From Staphylococcus roterodami (lineage in GTDB: Bacteria > Bacillota > Bacilli > Staphylococcales > Staphylococcaceae): a DNA stretch of 64,000 nucleotides. The position numbers were made by a program, and so were the translations under genes. The notes under the pieces were generated by a model. That model had not been told where the DNA came from. It did no database searches and saw only the letters and a program-made list of their open reading frames with translations. Below are positions 1-10,893 of the stretch, piece by piece (position 1 is the first letter of the stretch; the number at the start of each line of letters is the position of its first letter). The DNA lies in NCBI GenBank assembly GCA_022493055.1, contig CP092781.1, positions 806,001 to 870,000 on the forward strand. The letters are read 5' to 3'.

Positions 1-1295
1 GTCTTCATCAGAGAGATAATGATCGATTAATAAATACTCTCAAAGAAATGAGAGATTTAGGAAATACTTTAATCGTAGTAGAACATGACGATGATACGAT
101 GAGGGCAGCTGATTATTTGGTTGATATTGGCCCTGGTGCCGGTGAACATGGTGGTCAAATTGTTTCTAGTGGTACGCCTCAGAAAGTAATGAAAGATAAA
201 AAGTCTTTAACAGGTCAATATTTAAGTGGGAAAAAACGAATTGAAGTTCCAGAATACCGTAGACCTGCTTCAGATCGTAAAATTTCGATTCGTGGTGCAA
301 GAAGTAATAATCTTAAAGGTGTGGATGTAGACATACCATTATCAATCATGACAGTAGTAACTGGTGTATCAGGATCTGGTAAAAGTTCTTTAGTGAATGA
401 AGTATTATACAAATCATTAGCACAAAAAATTAATAAATCAAAAGTTAAACCGGGATTATACGACAAAATTGAAGGTATTGATCAATTAGATAAAATTATC
501 GATATTGACCAATCTCCAATCGGTAGAACGCCACGTTCTAATCCGGCAACGTATACAGGTGTATTTGATGATATACGCGATGTATTTGCGCAAACGAATG
601 AAGCTAAAATTCGTGGTTATCAAAAAGGACGTTTTAGTTTTAACGTAAAAGGTGGGCGTTGTGAAGCTTGTAAAGGCGACGGTATTATTAAAATTGAAAT
701 GCATTTTCTACCTGACGTATATGTGCCATGTGAAGTATGTGATGGTAAACGATACAACCGCGAAACGTTAGAAGTAACATATAAGGGTAAAAATATCGCA
801 GACATTTTGGAAATGACTGTGGAAGAAGCAACGCAATTTTTTGAAAATATACCTAAGATTAATCGTAAGCTTCAAACGCTTGTGGATGTTGGACTAGGCT
901 ATGTAACGTTAGGTCAACAAGCTACAACATTATCTGGTGGTGAAGCACAGCGTGTAAAACTTGCTTCAGAATTGCATAAACGTTCTACTGGACGATCAAT
1001 TTACATTTTAGATGAACCAACGACTGGATTACATGTTGATGACATTAGTAGGTTATTAAAGGTATTGAATCGATTAGTTGAAAATGGTGATACTGTAGTT
1101 ATAATTGAGCATAATTTAGATGTGATTAAAACTGCTGATTATATTATTGATTTAGGACCTGAAGGTGGAAATGGTGGCGGTACGATTGTAGCAACAGGTA
1201 CGCCAGAGGATATTGCACAAACAGAAGCATCATATACAGGTAAATATTTAAAAGAAGTACTTGAACGAGATAAACAATATACTGAAAATAAATAA
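1..1295 (+). CDS. uvrA: UvrABC excinuclease subunit A, C-terminal part (5' end outside window)
   Basis: UvrA is the ATP-dependent DNA damage recognition subunit of nucleotide excision repair and works with UvrB and UvrC in the cytoplasm. The open frame runs in from base 3 without a start codon, so the N-terminal half lies outside the window. About 430 codons are visible. They include the end of the first ABC module (VVEHDDDTM), the Walker A motif of the second module (GVSGSGKSS, near nt 360), the CxxC...CxxC zinc finger (CEACKGDG and CEVCDGKRY, nt 660-760), the ABC signature [15 protein letters not shown] near nt 930, and the Walker B motif [10 protein letters not shown] near nt 1010. The reading frame is intact to the TAA. 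Partial only because of the window edge. Confidence 0.97.
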   Translation, partial: LHQRDNDRLINTLKEMRDLGNTLIVVEHDDDTMRAADYLVDIGPGAGEHGGQIVSSGTPQKVMKDKKSLTGQYLSGKKRIEVPEYRRPASDRKISIRGARSNNLKGVDVDIPLSIMTVVTGVSGSGKSSLVNEVLYKSLAQKINKSKVKPGLYDKIEGIDQLDKIIDIDQSPIGRTPRSNPATYTGVFDDIRDVFAQTNEAKIRGYQKGRFSFNVKGGRCEACKGDGIIKIEMHFLPDVYVPCEVCDGKRYNRETLEVTYKGKNIADILEMTVEEATQFFENIPKINRKLQTLVDVGLGYVTLGQQATTLSGGEAQRVKLASELHKRSTGRSIYILDEPTTGLHVDDISRLLKVLNRLVENGDTVVIIEHNLDVIKTADYIIDLGPEGGNGGGTIVATGTPEDIAQTEASYTGKYLKEVLERDKQYTENK

Positions 1296-1299
1296 TAAT

Positions 1300-1343
1300 A
1301 AAAGAAGTGGAAGATGTTATTTGGAGATCTTTCACTTCTTTTT
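1300..1343 (+). terminator. Rho-independent terminator after uvrA
   Basis: A hairpin pairs AAGAAGTGGAAGAT with ATCTTTCACTTCTT and ends in a T run, a few bases after the uvrA stop codon. Confidence 0.8.
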
Positions 1344-1669
1344 ATATTGTGATATACGAACATCATTATTTAAGATTGTTGAAATGAAGTATGTTAATAT
1401 AGGGTCAAAAATAGACTAGCTAACTATAAATAAGTAATGAATTTGTTATTAATATTCAATATAACAGAAGGCAATGCTTCTAATTTCTTAGTCATTTTAT
1501 GATGCAATGAATTTAAGAATAAATGAATGGTATTAATAGTGACTTGCAAAACATTAATAATAATGAACAATTAATATTTATTTTAGCTTTTCAATGTAGA
1601 TTGTTGTCATATTTTTGATATGATAATAGGAGATGTAAGAGAAGGGATAAATATAATTGAGGTGAACCC
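1344..1669 (+). promoter_or_regulatory. uvrA-hprK intergenic region with extended -10 promoter
   Basis: This AT-rich stretch has no coding potential that I can support. An extended -10 element, TGATATGAT (1616-1624), lies about 45 bases upstream of the hprK start, without a convincing -35. It is the best candidate promoter for the hprK-lgt genes. The hprK ribosome binding site GAGGTGA sits just before the ATG. Confidence 0.4.
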
Positions 1670-2602
1670 ATGTTAACGACAGAAAAACTAGTTGAAACGT
1701 TAAAGTTAGATTTAATCGCTGGTGAAGAAGGTTTGTCAAAGCCAATTAAAAATGCAGATATATCAAGACCAGGCTTAGAAATGGCAGGCTATTTTTCACA
1801 TTATGCTTCAGATAGAATACAACTATTAGGAACTACCGAATTATCATTTTATAATTTATTGCCGGATAAAGACCGAGCAGGACGTATGCGTAAACTTTGT
1901 AGACCGGAAACACCGGCAATTATTGTCACTCGTGGTTTGCAACCGCCAGAAGAACTTGTAGAAGCTGCAAAAGAATTAAATACACCTTTAATAATTGCTA
2001 AAGATGCGACAACAAGTTTAATGAGTCGTTTAACAACATTTTTAGAGCATGCATTAGCGAAAACAACATCTTTACATGGTGTTTTAGTAGATGTATATGG
2101 TGTGGGAGTTTTAATTACTGGTGATTCTGGAATTGGTAAAAGTGAGACTGCATTAGAATTAGTGAAACGCGGTCACAGATTAGTTGCCGATGACAATGTA
2201 GAAATCCGTCAAATTAATAAAGATGAATTAATCGGGAAACCACCAAAGTTAATCGAACATTTATTAGAAATCCGTGGGTTAGGTATTATTAATGTTATGA
2301 CTTTATTTGGTGCGGGCTCTATTTTAACGGAGAAGCGAATTAGATTAAATATTAATTTGGAAAACTGGAATAAACAAAAGTTATATGATCGCGTAGGATT
2401 GAATGAGGAAACATTAAGTATTCTAGATACTGAAATTACGAAGAAAACAATTCCAGTTAGACCTGGTAGAAACGTAGCAGTTATTATCGAAGTTGCAGCA
2501 ATGAATTATCGATTAAATATTATGGGTATTAATACTGCAGAAGAATTTAGCGAACGTTTGAATGAAGAAATTATCAAGAACAGTCATAAGAGTGAGGAGT
2601 AG
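1670..2602 (+). CDS. hprK: HPr kinase/phosphorylase
   Basis: HprK is a bifunctional cytoplasmic enzyme that phosphorylates HPr of the PTS on a serine, or removes that phosphate. It sets CcpA-dependent carbon catabolite repression in Firmicutes. The 310-residue protein has the usual family length. Its Walker A motif GDSGIGKS is near residue 151, and the HprK signature [10 protein letters not shown] follows around residue 200. The ATG start is preceded by a strong GAGGTGA site. It is followed after five bases by lgt, the same hprK-lgt pairing known from Bacillus. No anomalies seen. Confidence 0.97.
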   Translation: MLTTEKLVETLKLDLIAGEEGLSKPIKNADISRPGLEMAGYFSHYASDRIQLLGTTELSFYNLLPDKDRAGRMRKLCRPETPAIIVTRGLQPPEELVEAAKELNTPLIIAKDATTSLMSRLTTFLEHALAKTTSLHGVLVDVYGVGVLITGDSGIGKSETALELVKRGHRLVADDNVEIRQINKDELIGKPPKLIEHLLEIRGLGIINVMTLFGAGSILTEKRIRLNINLENWNKQKLYDRVGLNEETLSILDTEITKKTIPVRPGRNVAVIIEVAAMNYRLNIMGINTAEEFSERLNEEIIKNSHKSEE

Positions 2603-2607
2603 GTTGA

Positions 2608-3447
2608 ATGAATGTTGTATTTAACTATATAGATCCTGTGGCGTTCAACTTAGGACCACTTAGTGTACGATGGTATGGCATTATTATTGCTATTGGTATA
2701 TTACTTGGCTACTTTGTTGCACAAAGAGCACTTGTTAAAGCAGGATTACATAAAGATACATTAGTAGATATCATTTTTTACAGTGCTTTATTTGGATTTA
2801 TTGTCGCACGAATATATTTTGTCATTTTCCAATGGCCATATTACGCGGAAAATCCTGGTGAAATTATTAAAATTTGGCATGGTGGTATAGCAATTCATGG
2901 CGGCTTAATTGGTGGCTTTATTGCTGGTGTCATTGTATGTAAAATTAAAAATTTAAATCCATTCCAAATAGGTGACATTGTTGCACCGAGCATAATTTTA
3001 GCGCAAGGTATTGGACGTTGGGGTAATTTTATGAATCATGAGGCACATGGCGGTCCTGTATCACGTGCATTTTTAGAACAATTACATTTGCCCAATTTTA
3101 TAATTGAAAATATGTATATTAATGGTCAATATTACCATCCAACATTTTTATATGAATCGATTTGGGATGTGGCTGGATTTATCATCCTAGTAAATATTCG
3201 AAAACATTTAAAACTAGGTGAGACATTCTTTTTATATCTAACATGGTATTCAATTGGAAGATTCTTTATTGAAGGTTTACGTACTGATAGTTTGATGTTA
3301 ACTAGTAATATAAGAATTGCACAAGTTGTATCAATCATTTTAATCTTGGTAAGTATTAGCTTGATTGTGTACAGAAGAGTAAAATATAATCCGCCTATTT
3401 ATAGTAGTGTAGGACCACTTACATGGCCTACAAAAAAAGTGAAGTAG
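2608..3447 (+). CDS. lgt: Prolipoprotein diacylglyceryl transferase
   Basis: Lgt is a multi-pass membrane enzyme that moves diacylglycerol from phosphatidylglycerol to the lipobox cysteine of prolipoproteins, the first step of lipoprotein maturation. The 279-residue protein is hydrophobic throughout, with several membrane helices. It carries the Lgt signature [14 protein letters not shown] near residue 137 and the HGGIAIHGG motif near residue 90. It starts five bases after hprK and is followed closely by an acyltransferase gene, so the three are probably cotranscribed. The lipoprotein at 49551-50285 would be one of its substrates. Confidence 0.97.
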   Translation: MNVVFNYIDPVAFNLGPLSVRWYGIIIAIGILLGYFVAQRALVKAGLHKDTLVDIIFYSALFGFIVARIYFVIFQWPYYAENPGEIIKIWHGGIAIHGGLIGGFIAGVIVCKIKNLNPFQIGDIVAPSIILAQGIGRWGNFMNHEAHGGPVSRAFLEQLHLPNFIIENMYINGQYYHPTFLYESIWDVAGFIILVNIRKHLKLGETFFLYLTWYSIGRFFIEGLRTDSLMLTSNIRIAQVVSIILILVSISLIVYRRVKYNPPIYSSVGPLTWPTKKVK

Positions 3448-3454
3448 TGATATT

Positions 3455-3934
3455 TTGAGAAAATTTTTGTCTAAAACGTATCATCATGTAAATCCTTTGT
3501 GGCATGTTTATCGACTTGTTAAATTTCCGAAGGTATTGAAAAATACAATCATTATAGAAATTGCAAAATTTATTCCAAGTATGTCATTAAAAAGGTATGT
3601 GTATCATCGTTTTTTAAATATGAAGATCGGTAAACAAACGTCAATAGCATATAAAGTAATGATGGATATATTTTACCCAGAATTAATTACAATTGGCAGT
3701 AATAGTGTAATCGGATATAATGTAACGATATTAACGCATGAAGCCTTAGTTGAAGAGTTTAGATATGGCCCTGTATTTATTGGATCAAATACTTTAATAG
3801 GTGCAAATTCAACAATTTTACCTGGAGTAAAGATTGGAAATCACGTTAAAATTGCAGCGGGTACAGTAGTATCAAAGGATGTACCAGATAACGTAATGGC
3901 ATATGGCAACCCTATGTATATAAAAAATGATTAG
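3455..3934 (+). CDS. Left-handed beta-helix O-acyltransferase (YvoF-like)
   Basis: The 159-residue protein has hexapeptide repeats of the left-handed beta-helix fold ([41 protein letters not shown]). It ends in the typical acetyltransferase tail [11 protein letters not shown]. It is probably a cytoplasmic trimeric acetyltransferase, and its acceptor cannot be told from sequence. The start is a TTG eight bases after lgt. The context matches the Bacillus hprK-lgt-yvoF neighbourhood, so it is likely a member of this operon. The family is confident and the substrate unknown. Confidence 0.8.
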   Translation: MRKFLSKTYHHVNPLWHVYRLVKFPKVLKNTIIIEIAKFIPSMSLKRYVYHRFLNMKIGKQTSIAYKVMMDIFYPELITIGSNSVIGYNVTILTHEALVEEFRYGPVFIGSNTLIGANSTILPGVKIGNHVKIAAGTVVSKDVPDNVMAYGNPMYIKND

Positions 3935-3948
3935 GAGGTGACAATTGC

Positions 3949-5388
3949 ATGACGCAACGGAACAATAAAGTAATTTCGATGACTTTTGATGATGCTTTTT
4001 ATCGAAAAATGGCTAGTCAAAAATTTAAGCAAAGAGAATATAAACGAGCTGCTGAATATTTTGAAAAAGTGTTAGAATTGTCACCTGATGATCTGGAAAT
4101 TCAAATTGATTATGCACAGTGTCTTGTGCAACTTGGTATTGCTAAAAAAGCAGAACATTTATTTTACGACAATATTATTTATAATAGGCATTTAGAAGAT
4201 AGCTATTATGAATTGAGTCAGCTTAACATTGAACTTAATGAACCAAACAAGGCATTCTTGTTTGGTATTAATTATGTATTTGTTAGCGATGATCAAGAAT
4301 ACAGAGATGAATTAGAGCAAATGTTTGATGTGAAGTATGAAAATGAGGAGCAAATTGAGCTTGAAGCCCAATTATTTGCAGTACAAATATTGTTCCAATA
4401 TCTTTTTTCGCAAGGGCGTTTGAAGGATGCCAAAAATTATGTTCTACATCAACCACAACAAGTTCAAGATCATCGTGTCGTTCGCAATTTATTGGCGATG
4501 TGTTATTTATATCTTGGCGAATATGACACAGCAAAAACACTATATGAAGCACTTTTAAATGAAGATAGTACTGATATTTATGCTTTATGTCATTACACAC
4601 TGTTGCTTTATAATACTAAAGAAAATGAACAATACCAAAAATACTTAAAGATACTAAACAAAGTTGCTCCGATGAATGATGATGAAAGTTTTAAATTAGG
4701 AATTGTATTAAGTTATTTAAAGCAGTATCGTGCATCACAACAGTTGCTGTATCCGTTATATAAAAAGGGCAAATTTTTATCCATACAAATGTTTAACGCG
4801 TTAGCATACAATTATTATTATTTAGGTGATAAAGAAGAAAGTCATTATTTTTGGGAACGATTGACGCAAATTTCTAAAGTAGAAGTTGGACATGCACCTT
4901 GGGTAATTGAACATAGTAAAGAGGTATTTGAACATAAAATATTACCGATGTTAGTAAGTGATGATAGCCACTATCGTTTGTACGGGATTTTCTTATTAAA
5001 CGAATTAAATGGTCGAGAAATTGTCATGACCGAAAGTATTTGGCAGGTACTGGAAAATCTTAATAACTATGAAAAGTTATATTTGACGTATTTAGTTCAA
5101 GGTTTAACATTAAATAAATTGGATTTTATACATCGTGGTTTAATCTTACTTTATCATAATGAGTTATTTTCAAATAATAATGATTTGATGGTTGCATGGA
5201 TTAATCAAGCCGAGCTGATTATTGCAGAAAAAGTAGATTTAACTGATGTAGAGCCATATATTGGTGCGTTTCTATATTTATATTTTAAAAATGAACCGCA
5301 AAATATAACTAAAAAGCAAATCGCAACATGGCTAGATATAACACAATATAAACTGAATAAAATGATAGAATTTCTCTTGAGCATATAG
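3949..5388 (+). CDS. Tetratricopeptide repeat protein (YvcD-like)
   Basis: The 479-residue cytoplasmic protein begins with TPR-type helical hairpins (for example REYKRAAEYFEKVLELSPDD, residues about 25-45). Further repeat-like helices run through residue 250. The C-terminal half is helical without a motif I recognise. There is no signal peptide. It starts 15 bases after the acyltransferase with a GGAGGTGA site, so it closes the hprK operon. TPR proteins are protein-protein adaptors, and no specific partner can be named. The order before trxB resembles Bacillus yvcD-trxB. Confidence 0.8.
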   Translation: MTQRNNKVISMTFDDAFYRKMASQKFKQREYKRAAEYFEKVLELSPDDLEIQIDYAQCLVQLGIAKKAEHLFYDNIIYNRHLEDSYYELSQLNIELNEPNKAFLFGINYVFVSDDQEYRDELEQMFDVKYENEEQIELEAQLFAVQILFQYLFSQGRLKDAKNYVLHQPQQVQDHRVVRNLLAMCYLYLGEYDTAKTLYEALLNEDSTDIYALCHYTLLLYNTKENEQYQKYLKILNKVAPMNDDESFKLGIVLSYLKQYRASQQLLYPLYKKGKFLSIQMFNALAYNYYYLGDKEESHYFWERLTQISKVEVGHAPWVIEHSKEVFEHKILPMLVSDDSHYRLYGIFLLNELNGREIVMTESIWQVLENLNNYEKLYLTYLVQGLTLNKLDFIHRGLILLYHNELFSNNNDLMVAWINQAELIIAEKVDLTDVEPYIGAFLYLYFKNEPQNITKKQIATWLDITQYKLNKMIEFLLSI

Positions 5389-5390
5389 AT

Positions 5391-5418
5391 TTATGAAAAG
5401 TTAGATTTATTATATAAT
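5391..5418 (+). promoter_or_regulatory. Candidate trxB promoter
   Basis: TTATGA (5391-5396) and TATAAT (5413-5418) are separated by 16 bases, just upstream of trxB. The -10 is perfect and the -35 is weak. Confidence 0.5.
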
Positions 5419-5439
5419 GCGCATAATGATTAATAATGA

Positions 5440-6390
<951 letters not shown>

Positions 6391-6446
6391 GGATTTAATT
6401 TAATTAGAAAGTGATATTGTGTTTTAGTTACACAAATATTTTATCG

Positions 6447-6501
6447 AAAACTAGAACTTTGTACGTATTAAATATGCGTTTCAATGAGTTCTAGTTTTTT
6501 T
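6447..6501 (+). terminator. Terminator after trxB
   Basis: An AAAACTAGAACT arm pairs with AGTTCTAGTTTT, followed by a T run. Confidence 0.8.
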
Positions 6502-6682
6502 CTATGTTATATTAAAGTTATAACTTAACATGTGGATAAGCTTAACAATCCACAACTTGTAAATGATGTATATTTTTTAAAAATTAATCTATGTATAGTT
6601 AAAATAAAAACATATCTTTGCTTAAATTTCTCATAGACAATTAAAATTAACATCAAGAAATACGTTTTGGCGGTGAATAATT

Positions 6683-7594
6683 ATGGATAACAATGAAAAA
6701 GAAAAAAGTAAAAGTGAATTATTAGTTGTAACAGGTCTATCTGGAGCAGGGAAATCGTTAGTCATACAAAGTTTAGAGGATATGGGGTACTTTTGTGTAG
6801 ATAACTTACCACCAGTATTATTACCTAAATTTGTAGAATTAATGGAACAAGGCAATCCTTCATTAAGAAAAGTTGCAATTGCAATTGATTTAAGAGGTAA
6901 GGAATTGTTCAATTCACTTGTTGCAGTAGTTGATAGAATCAAAAGTGAAAGTGACGTTATTGTAGATGTCATGTTTTTAGAAGCAAATACTGAAAAATTA
7001 ATTTCAAGATATAAAGAAACACGTCGTGCGCATCCGTTAATGGAACAAGGTAAACGATCATTAATCGATGCTATAAATGACGAAAGGGAGCATTTATCAC
7101 AAATTAGAAGTATTGCTAACTTTGTTATAGATACGACAAAATTATCTCCTAAAGAATTAAAAGAGCGTATTCGTCGATATTATGAAGACGAAGAGTTTGA
7201 AACATTCACAATTAATGTTACGAGTTTTGGCTTTAAACATGGAATACAAATGGATGCTGATTTAGTGTTTGATGTTAGATTTTTACCAAATCCATATTAT
7301 GTTGTAGATTTAAGACCATTAACAGGATTAGATGAAGACGTATATAATTATGTGATGAAATGGAAAGAAACAGAGATTTTCTTTGAAAAATTAACTGATT
7401 TGTTAGATTTTATGATACCTGGGTATAAAAAAGAAGGAAAATCTCAGTTAGTAATTGCCATTGGTTGTACGGGTGGACAGCACCGATCAGTAGCATTAGC
7501 TGAACGACTTGGTAATTATTTAAATGAAGTATTCGAATATAATGTTTATGTGCATCATAGAGACGCACATATTGAAAGTGGCGAGAAAAAATGA
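6683..7594 (+). CDS. rapZ: RNase adapter / nucleotide-binding protein RapZ (YvcJ)
   Basis: This 303-residue P-loop protein belongs to the RapZ/YvcJ family, which binds nucleotides. In enterobacteria it delivers a small RNA to RNase E. In Firmicutes its role is less clear and is linked to competence and cell-wall precursor control. The Walker A motif GLSGAGKS is near residue 18, and the conserved C-terminal CTGGQHRSV motif lies near residue 260. The gene overlaps yvcK by four bases (ATGA), followed by whiA: the conserved rapZ-yvcK-whiA cluster of Gram-positive bacteria. Confidence 0.93.
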   Translation: MDNNEKEKSKSELLVVTGLSGAGKSLVIQSLEDMGYFCVDNLPPVLLPKFVELMEQGNPSLRKVAIAIDLRGKELFNSLVAVVDRIKSESDVIVDVMFLEANTEKLISRYKETRRAHPLMEQGKRSLIDAINDEREHLSQIRSIANFVIDTTKLSPKELKERIRRYYEDEEFETFTINVTSFGFKHGIQMDADLVFDVRFLPNPYYVVDLRPLTGLDEDVYNYVMKWKETEIFFEKLTDLLDFMIPGYKKEGKSQLVIAIGCTGGQHRSVALAERLGNYLNEVFEYNVYVHHRDAHIESGEKK

Positions 7595-8586
7595 GACAAA
7601 TCAAAGTTGTACTTATAGGTGGTGGCACTGGCTTATCGGTCATGGCTAGGGGATTGAGGGAATTCCCAATTGATATTACAGCAATTGTAACGGTTGCTGA
7701 TAATGGCGGAAGTACAGGTAAAATTAGGGACGAAATGGATATACCAGCACCAGGAGACATCAGGAATGTAATCGCAGCTTTAAGTGATTCTGAGTCCGTA
7801 CTAAGCCAACTTTTCCAGTATCGTTTTGAAGAAAACCAAATTAGCGGGCATTCATTAGGTAATCTTTTAATTGCTGGCATGACAAATATTACGAATGATT
7901 TTGGTCATGCGATTAAAGCGCTAAGTAAAATTTTGAATATAAAAGGTAGAGTTATACCTTCAACTAATACAAGTGTACAATTAAATGCTGTCATGGAGGA
8001 TGGCGAAATTGTATATGGTGAAACGAATATTCCAAAAAAACATAAAAAAATAGAACGTGTATTTTTAGAACCTAGTGACGTGCAACCTATGGAAGAAGCA
8101 ATAGATGCTTTAAGAGAAGCAGATTTAATCGTTTTAGGGCCAGGATCTTTATATACAAGTGTGATTTCTAACCTGTGTGTCAATGGTATATCAGATGCGT
8201 TAATTCATTCTGATGCACCTAAACTATATGTTTCAAATGTCATGACACAACCTGGAGAAACTGATGGTTATAGTGTCAAAGACCATATTGATGCCATTCA
8301 TAGACAAGCTGGACAACCATTTATTGATTATGTCATATGTAGCACGCAAACATTTAATAATCAAGTGTTGAAAAAATATGATGAAAAACATTCTGAACCA
8401 GTAGTAGTAGATAAACTAGAACTTGAAAATCAAAATATTAATGTGAAAACTTCTTCAAATTTAGTTGAAATTTCAGATGATCATTTAGTAAGGCATAATA
8501 CTAAAGTTTTATCGACAATGATTTATGACATAGCTTTAGAATTAATAAGTACTATTCCTTTCGTGCCACGTGATAAACGTAAATAA
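7591..8586 (+). CDS. yvcK: YvcK/CofD-like gluconeogenesis factor
   Basis: The 331-residue cytoplasmic protein belongs to the CofD-like YvcK family. In Bacillus it is needed for growth on gluconeogenic carbon sources and for correct cell shape, and it binds UDP-sugars. The nucleotide-binding start [12 protein letters not shown] is at residues 6-17, followed by ADNGGSTG and the conserved PGDIRN motif. The start codon overlaps the rapZ stop, which indicates translational coupling. No defects seen. Confidence 0.92.
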   Translation: MRQIKVVLIGGGTGLSVMARGLREFPIDITAIVTVADNGGSTGKIRDEMDIPAPGDIRNVIAALSDSESVLSQLFQYRFEENQISGHSLGNLLIAGMTNITNDFGHAIKALSKILNIKGRVIPSTNTSVQLNAVMEDGEIVYGETNIPKKHKKIERVFLEPSDVQPMEEAIDALREADLIVLGPGSLYTSVISNLCVNGISDALIHSDAPKLYVSNVMTQPGETDGYSVKDHIDAIHRQAGQPFIDYVICSTQTFNNQVLKKYDEKHSEPVVVDKLELENQNINVKTSSNLVEISDDHLVRHNTKVLSTMIYDIALELISTIPFVPRDKRK

Positions 8587-8697
8587 TATTGAACGTGTAC
8601 ATATTATGATATGATAATAGGGCTGTGTTTATTAAATGAACAATGACGATGGTTTGTATAAGAATCATGTTATAAATTAGAAAGGAATGACTGTACG

Positions 8698-9642
8698 ATG
8701 AGCTTTGCATCAGAAATGAAAAATGAATTAACGAGAATAGACGTCGATGAAATGAATGCAAAAGCAGAGCTCAGTGCATTAATTCGAATGAATGGTGCGC
8801 TTAGTCTTTCAAATCAACAATTTGTCATCAATGTACAAACTGAAAACGCTACGACAGCAAGACGAATTTATTCTTTAATCAAACGAGTCTTCAATGTTGA
8901 AGTTGAAATTTTAGTTCGTAAAAAGATGAAACTTAAAAAGAATAACATTTATATTTGTCGTACAAAAATGAAAGCGAAAGAGATTCTTGATGAGTTAGGC
9001 ATTTTAAAAAATGGCGTTTTTACGCATGAAATTGATCAATCAATGATACAAGATGATGAAATGAGACGTAGCTATTTGCGCGGGGCTTTTTTAGCGGGTG
9101 GCTCAGTTAATAACCCTGAAACTTCATCATATCATTTGGAAATTTATTCCCAAAATGAAAGTCACGCTGAAGGTTTAACGAAACTAATGAATAGTTATGA
9201 ACTAAATGCAAAACATTTAGAGCGAAAAAAGGGTAGTATAACGTATTTAAAAGAAGCTGAAAAAATTTCGGACTTCCTTAGTTTAATTGGAGGCTATCAA
9301 GCCTTACTAAAATTTGAAGATGTGCGTATTGTTAGAGATATGCGTAATTCTGTTAACCGACTTGTTAATTGCGAAACGGCAAATTTAAATAAAACGGTTA
9401 GTGCGGCTATGAAGCAAGTTGAAAGTATTCAATTAATTGATAAAGAAATCGGCATTGAAAATTTGCCAGACAGACTTAGAGAGATTGCTAGGCTTAGAGT
9501 TGAACATCAAGAGATATCATTGAAAGAACTTGGAGAAATGGTGTCTACGGGGCCGATTTCAAAGTCTGGCGTGAATCACAGACTAAGAAAATTAAACGAT
9601 TTAGCTGATAAAATTAGAAATGGCGATCAAATAGAATTATAA
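8698..9642 (+). CDS. whiA: DNA-binding protein WhiA
   Basis: WhiA homologues combine a LAGLIDADG-like N-terminal domain with a C-terminal helix-turn-helix. In Gram-positive bacteria they affect cell division and chromosome segregation. The 314-residue length is typical. The degenerate homing-endonuclease part includes [16 protein letters not shown] near residue 125. The C-terminal helix-turn-helix is [16 protein letters not shown] followed by [12 protein letters not shown]. It lies about 110 bases after yvcK, in the conserved cluster. Confidence 0.94.
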   Translation: MSFASEMKNELTRIDVDEMNAKAELSALIRMNGALSLSNQQFVINVQTENATTARRIYSLIKRVFNVEVEILVRKKMKLKKNNIYICRTKMKAKEILDELGILKNGVFTHEIDQSMIQDDEMRRSYLRGAFLAGGSVNNPETSSYHLEIYSQNESHAEGLTKLMNSYELNAKHLERKKGSITYLKEAEKISDFLSLIGGYQALLKFEDVRIVRDMRNSVNRLVNCETANLNKTVSAAMKQVESIQLIDKEIGIENLPDRLREIARLRVEHQEISLKELGEMVSTGPISKSGVNHRLRKLNDLADKIRNGDQIEL

Positions 9643-9650
9643 GTAAAATA

Positions 9651-9686
9651 GGTATTTTTGGTAGCAAACTATCAAAAATACCTTTT
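9651..9686 (+). terminator. Terminator after whiA
   Basis: GGTATTTTTGGTAG pairs with CTATCAAAAATACC, followed by TTTT. Confidence 0.8.
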
Positions 9687-9807
9687 GATGTTTTTAAACA
9701 CTTAATGAATATGGAGAAAATTAAATAATCAAACGTTGCTAAATTTTGTATACTTATGTTGAGTTCCTGAAAAGTCCCTGTGTGACTCGCAAAACCCAAA
9801 TCTAAAG

Positions 9808-9838
9808 AAAAAGAATCCCGACAATGCAGGATTCTTTG
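9808..9838 (-). terminator. Terminator of the leftward tRNA-Arg
   Basis: AAAGAATCC and GGATTCTTT form a stem around a ten-base loop. On the minus strand it is followed by a T-rich stretch, downstream of the tRNA. Confidence 0.6.
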
Positions 9839-9868
9839 TATTGAAAAGTATTGTATTTTATTAAAATG

Positions 9869-9940
9869 CCTCCTTGAAGGGAATTGAACCCCTATCTTAA
9901 GAACCGGAATCTTACGTGTTATCCATTACACTACAAGGAG
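9869..9940 (-). tRNA. tRNA-Arg (anticodon CCG)
   Basis: On the minus strand the sequence folds as a cloverleaf. The acceptor stem is CTCCTTG/CAAGGAG, the D arm contains GTGTAATGGATAACAC, and the anticodon stem TAAGA/TCTTA encloses loop TTCCGGT with anticodon CCG. The T arm is AGGGGTTCAATTCCCT. The encoded 3' end is the discriminator G, so CCA must be added after transcription. It reads CGG arginine codons, which are rare in this AT-rich genome. Confidence 0.93.
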
Positions 9941-10063
9941 TAAAAATGATAATCATATTTCTGTACTATAAGAAGCAAAATAAGTACAATCTAAAATAGA
10001 TAATATCAGTTTACAAAGGAAAGATAAAAGCGTCAAACAAAGTGTTAATTTAAAATCAAAGTG

Positions 10064-10093
10064 TTTGACCAAATTTGACTTAATATGTAAAAT
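10064..10093 (+). promoter_or_regulatory. CtsR operator overlapping the clpP promoter
   Basis: TTTGACCAAATTTGACT (10064-10080) is the reverse complement of AGTCAAA-TTT-GGTCAAA. This matches the CtsR heptad direct repeat with its three-base spacer. The first heptad contains the -35 TTGACC (10065-10070), which is 17 bases from the -10 TAAAAT (10088-10093). CtsR binding would therefore block RNA polymerase, consistent with heat-shock control of clpP. Confidence 0.85.
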
Positions 10094-10127
10094 AATGAGT
10101 AACAGTTATTACAAGGAGGAAATATAG

Positions 10128-10715
10128 ATGAATTTAATTCCTACAGTTATTGAAACAACAAATCGCGGTGAACGTGCATATGATATATACTCACGTTTAT
10201 TAAAAGACCGTATCATTATGTTAGGTTCACAAATTGATGACAACGTAGCAAATTCAATCGTATCACAGTTATTATTTTTACAAGCACAAGATTCAGAGAA
10301 AGATATTTATTTATACATTAATTCACCGGGTGGAAGTGTAACAGCTGGTTTTGCAATTTATGATACAATCCAACACATTAAACCAGATGTACAAACAATT
10401 TGTATTGGTATGGCTGCATCTATGGGTTCATTCTTATTAGCAGCAGGTGCAAAAGGTAAACGTTTTGCATTACCAAATGCTGAAGTAATGATTCACCAAC
10501 CATTAGGTGGAGCACAAGGGCAAGCAACTGAAATCGAAATTGCTGCAAATCATATTTTAAAAACACGTGAAAAATTAAACCGCATTTTATCAGAACGTAC
10601 TGGTCAAAGTATTGAAAAAATTCAAAAAGACACAGATCGTGATAACTTCTTAACTGCAGAAGAAGCTAAAGAATATGGCTTAATTGATGAAGTTATGATA
10701 CCAGAAACAAAATAA
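10128..10715 (+). CDS. clpP: ATP-dependent Clp protease proteolytic subunit
   Basis: ClpP forms a tetradecameric serine protease barrel that works with ClpX or ClpC to degrade misfolded and regulatory proteins. In staphylococci it affects stress survival and virulence regulation. The 195-residue protein has the catalytic triad Ser98 (GMAASMGS), His123 (MIHQP) and Asp172 (DTDRDNF region). The start is an ATG after AAGGAGG. The upstream CtsR box predicts induction by heat and protein damage. It is monocistronic, with a terminator after it. Confidence 0.98.
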   Translation: MNLIPTVIETTNRGERAYDIYSRLLKDRIIMLGSQIDDNVANSIVSQLLFLQAQDSEKDIYLYINSPGGSVTAGFAIYDTIQHIKPDVQTICIGMAASMGSFLLAAGAKGKRFALPNAEVMIHQPLGGAQGQATEIEIAANHILKTREKLNRILSERTGQSIEKIQKDTDRDNFLTAEEAKEYGLIDEVMIPETK

Positions 10716-10726
10716 TTAATTACTAG

Positions 10727-10752
10727 AAGTAGGCTGAATGGCCTACTTTTTA
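10727..10752 (+). terminator. Terminator after clpP
   Basis: GTAGGC-TGAAT-GGCCTAC hairpin followed by TTTTTATTTTT. Confidence 0.85.
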
Positions 10753-10893
10753 TTTTTCATTATTAAATCTCGATAAATTGAGCTTAATCTATTGACTGAT
10801 TTTGAAAAAACATGGGTAAAACATATAAATATATGTTCAATAAAGTTGAGCACATATTTTCACAATCTAAAATAAAGACAAAAGGGTGATTTC

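Noticed and set aside
4283..4600. 105-codon minus-strand frame within the TPR gene
   Set aside because: Shadow of a well-supported plus-strand gene in a dense operon.
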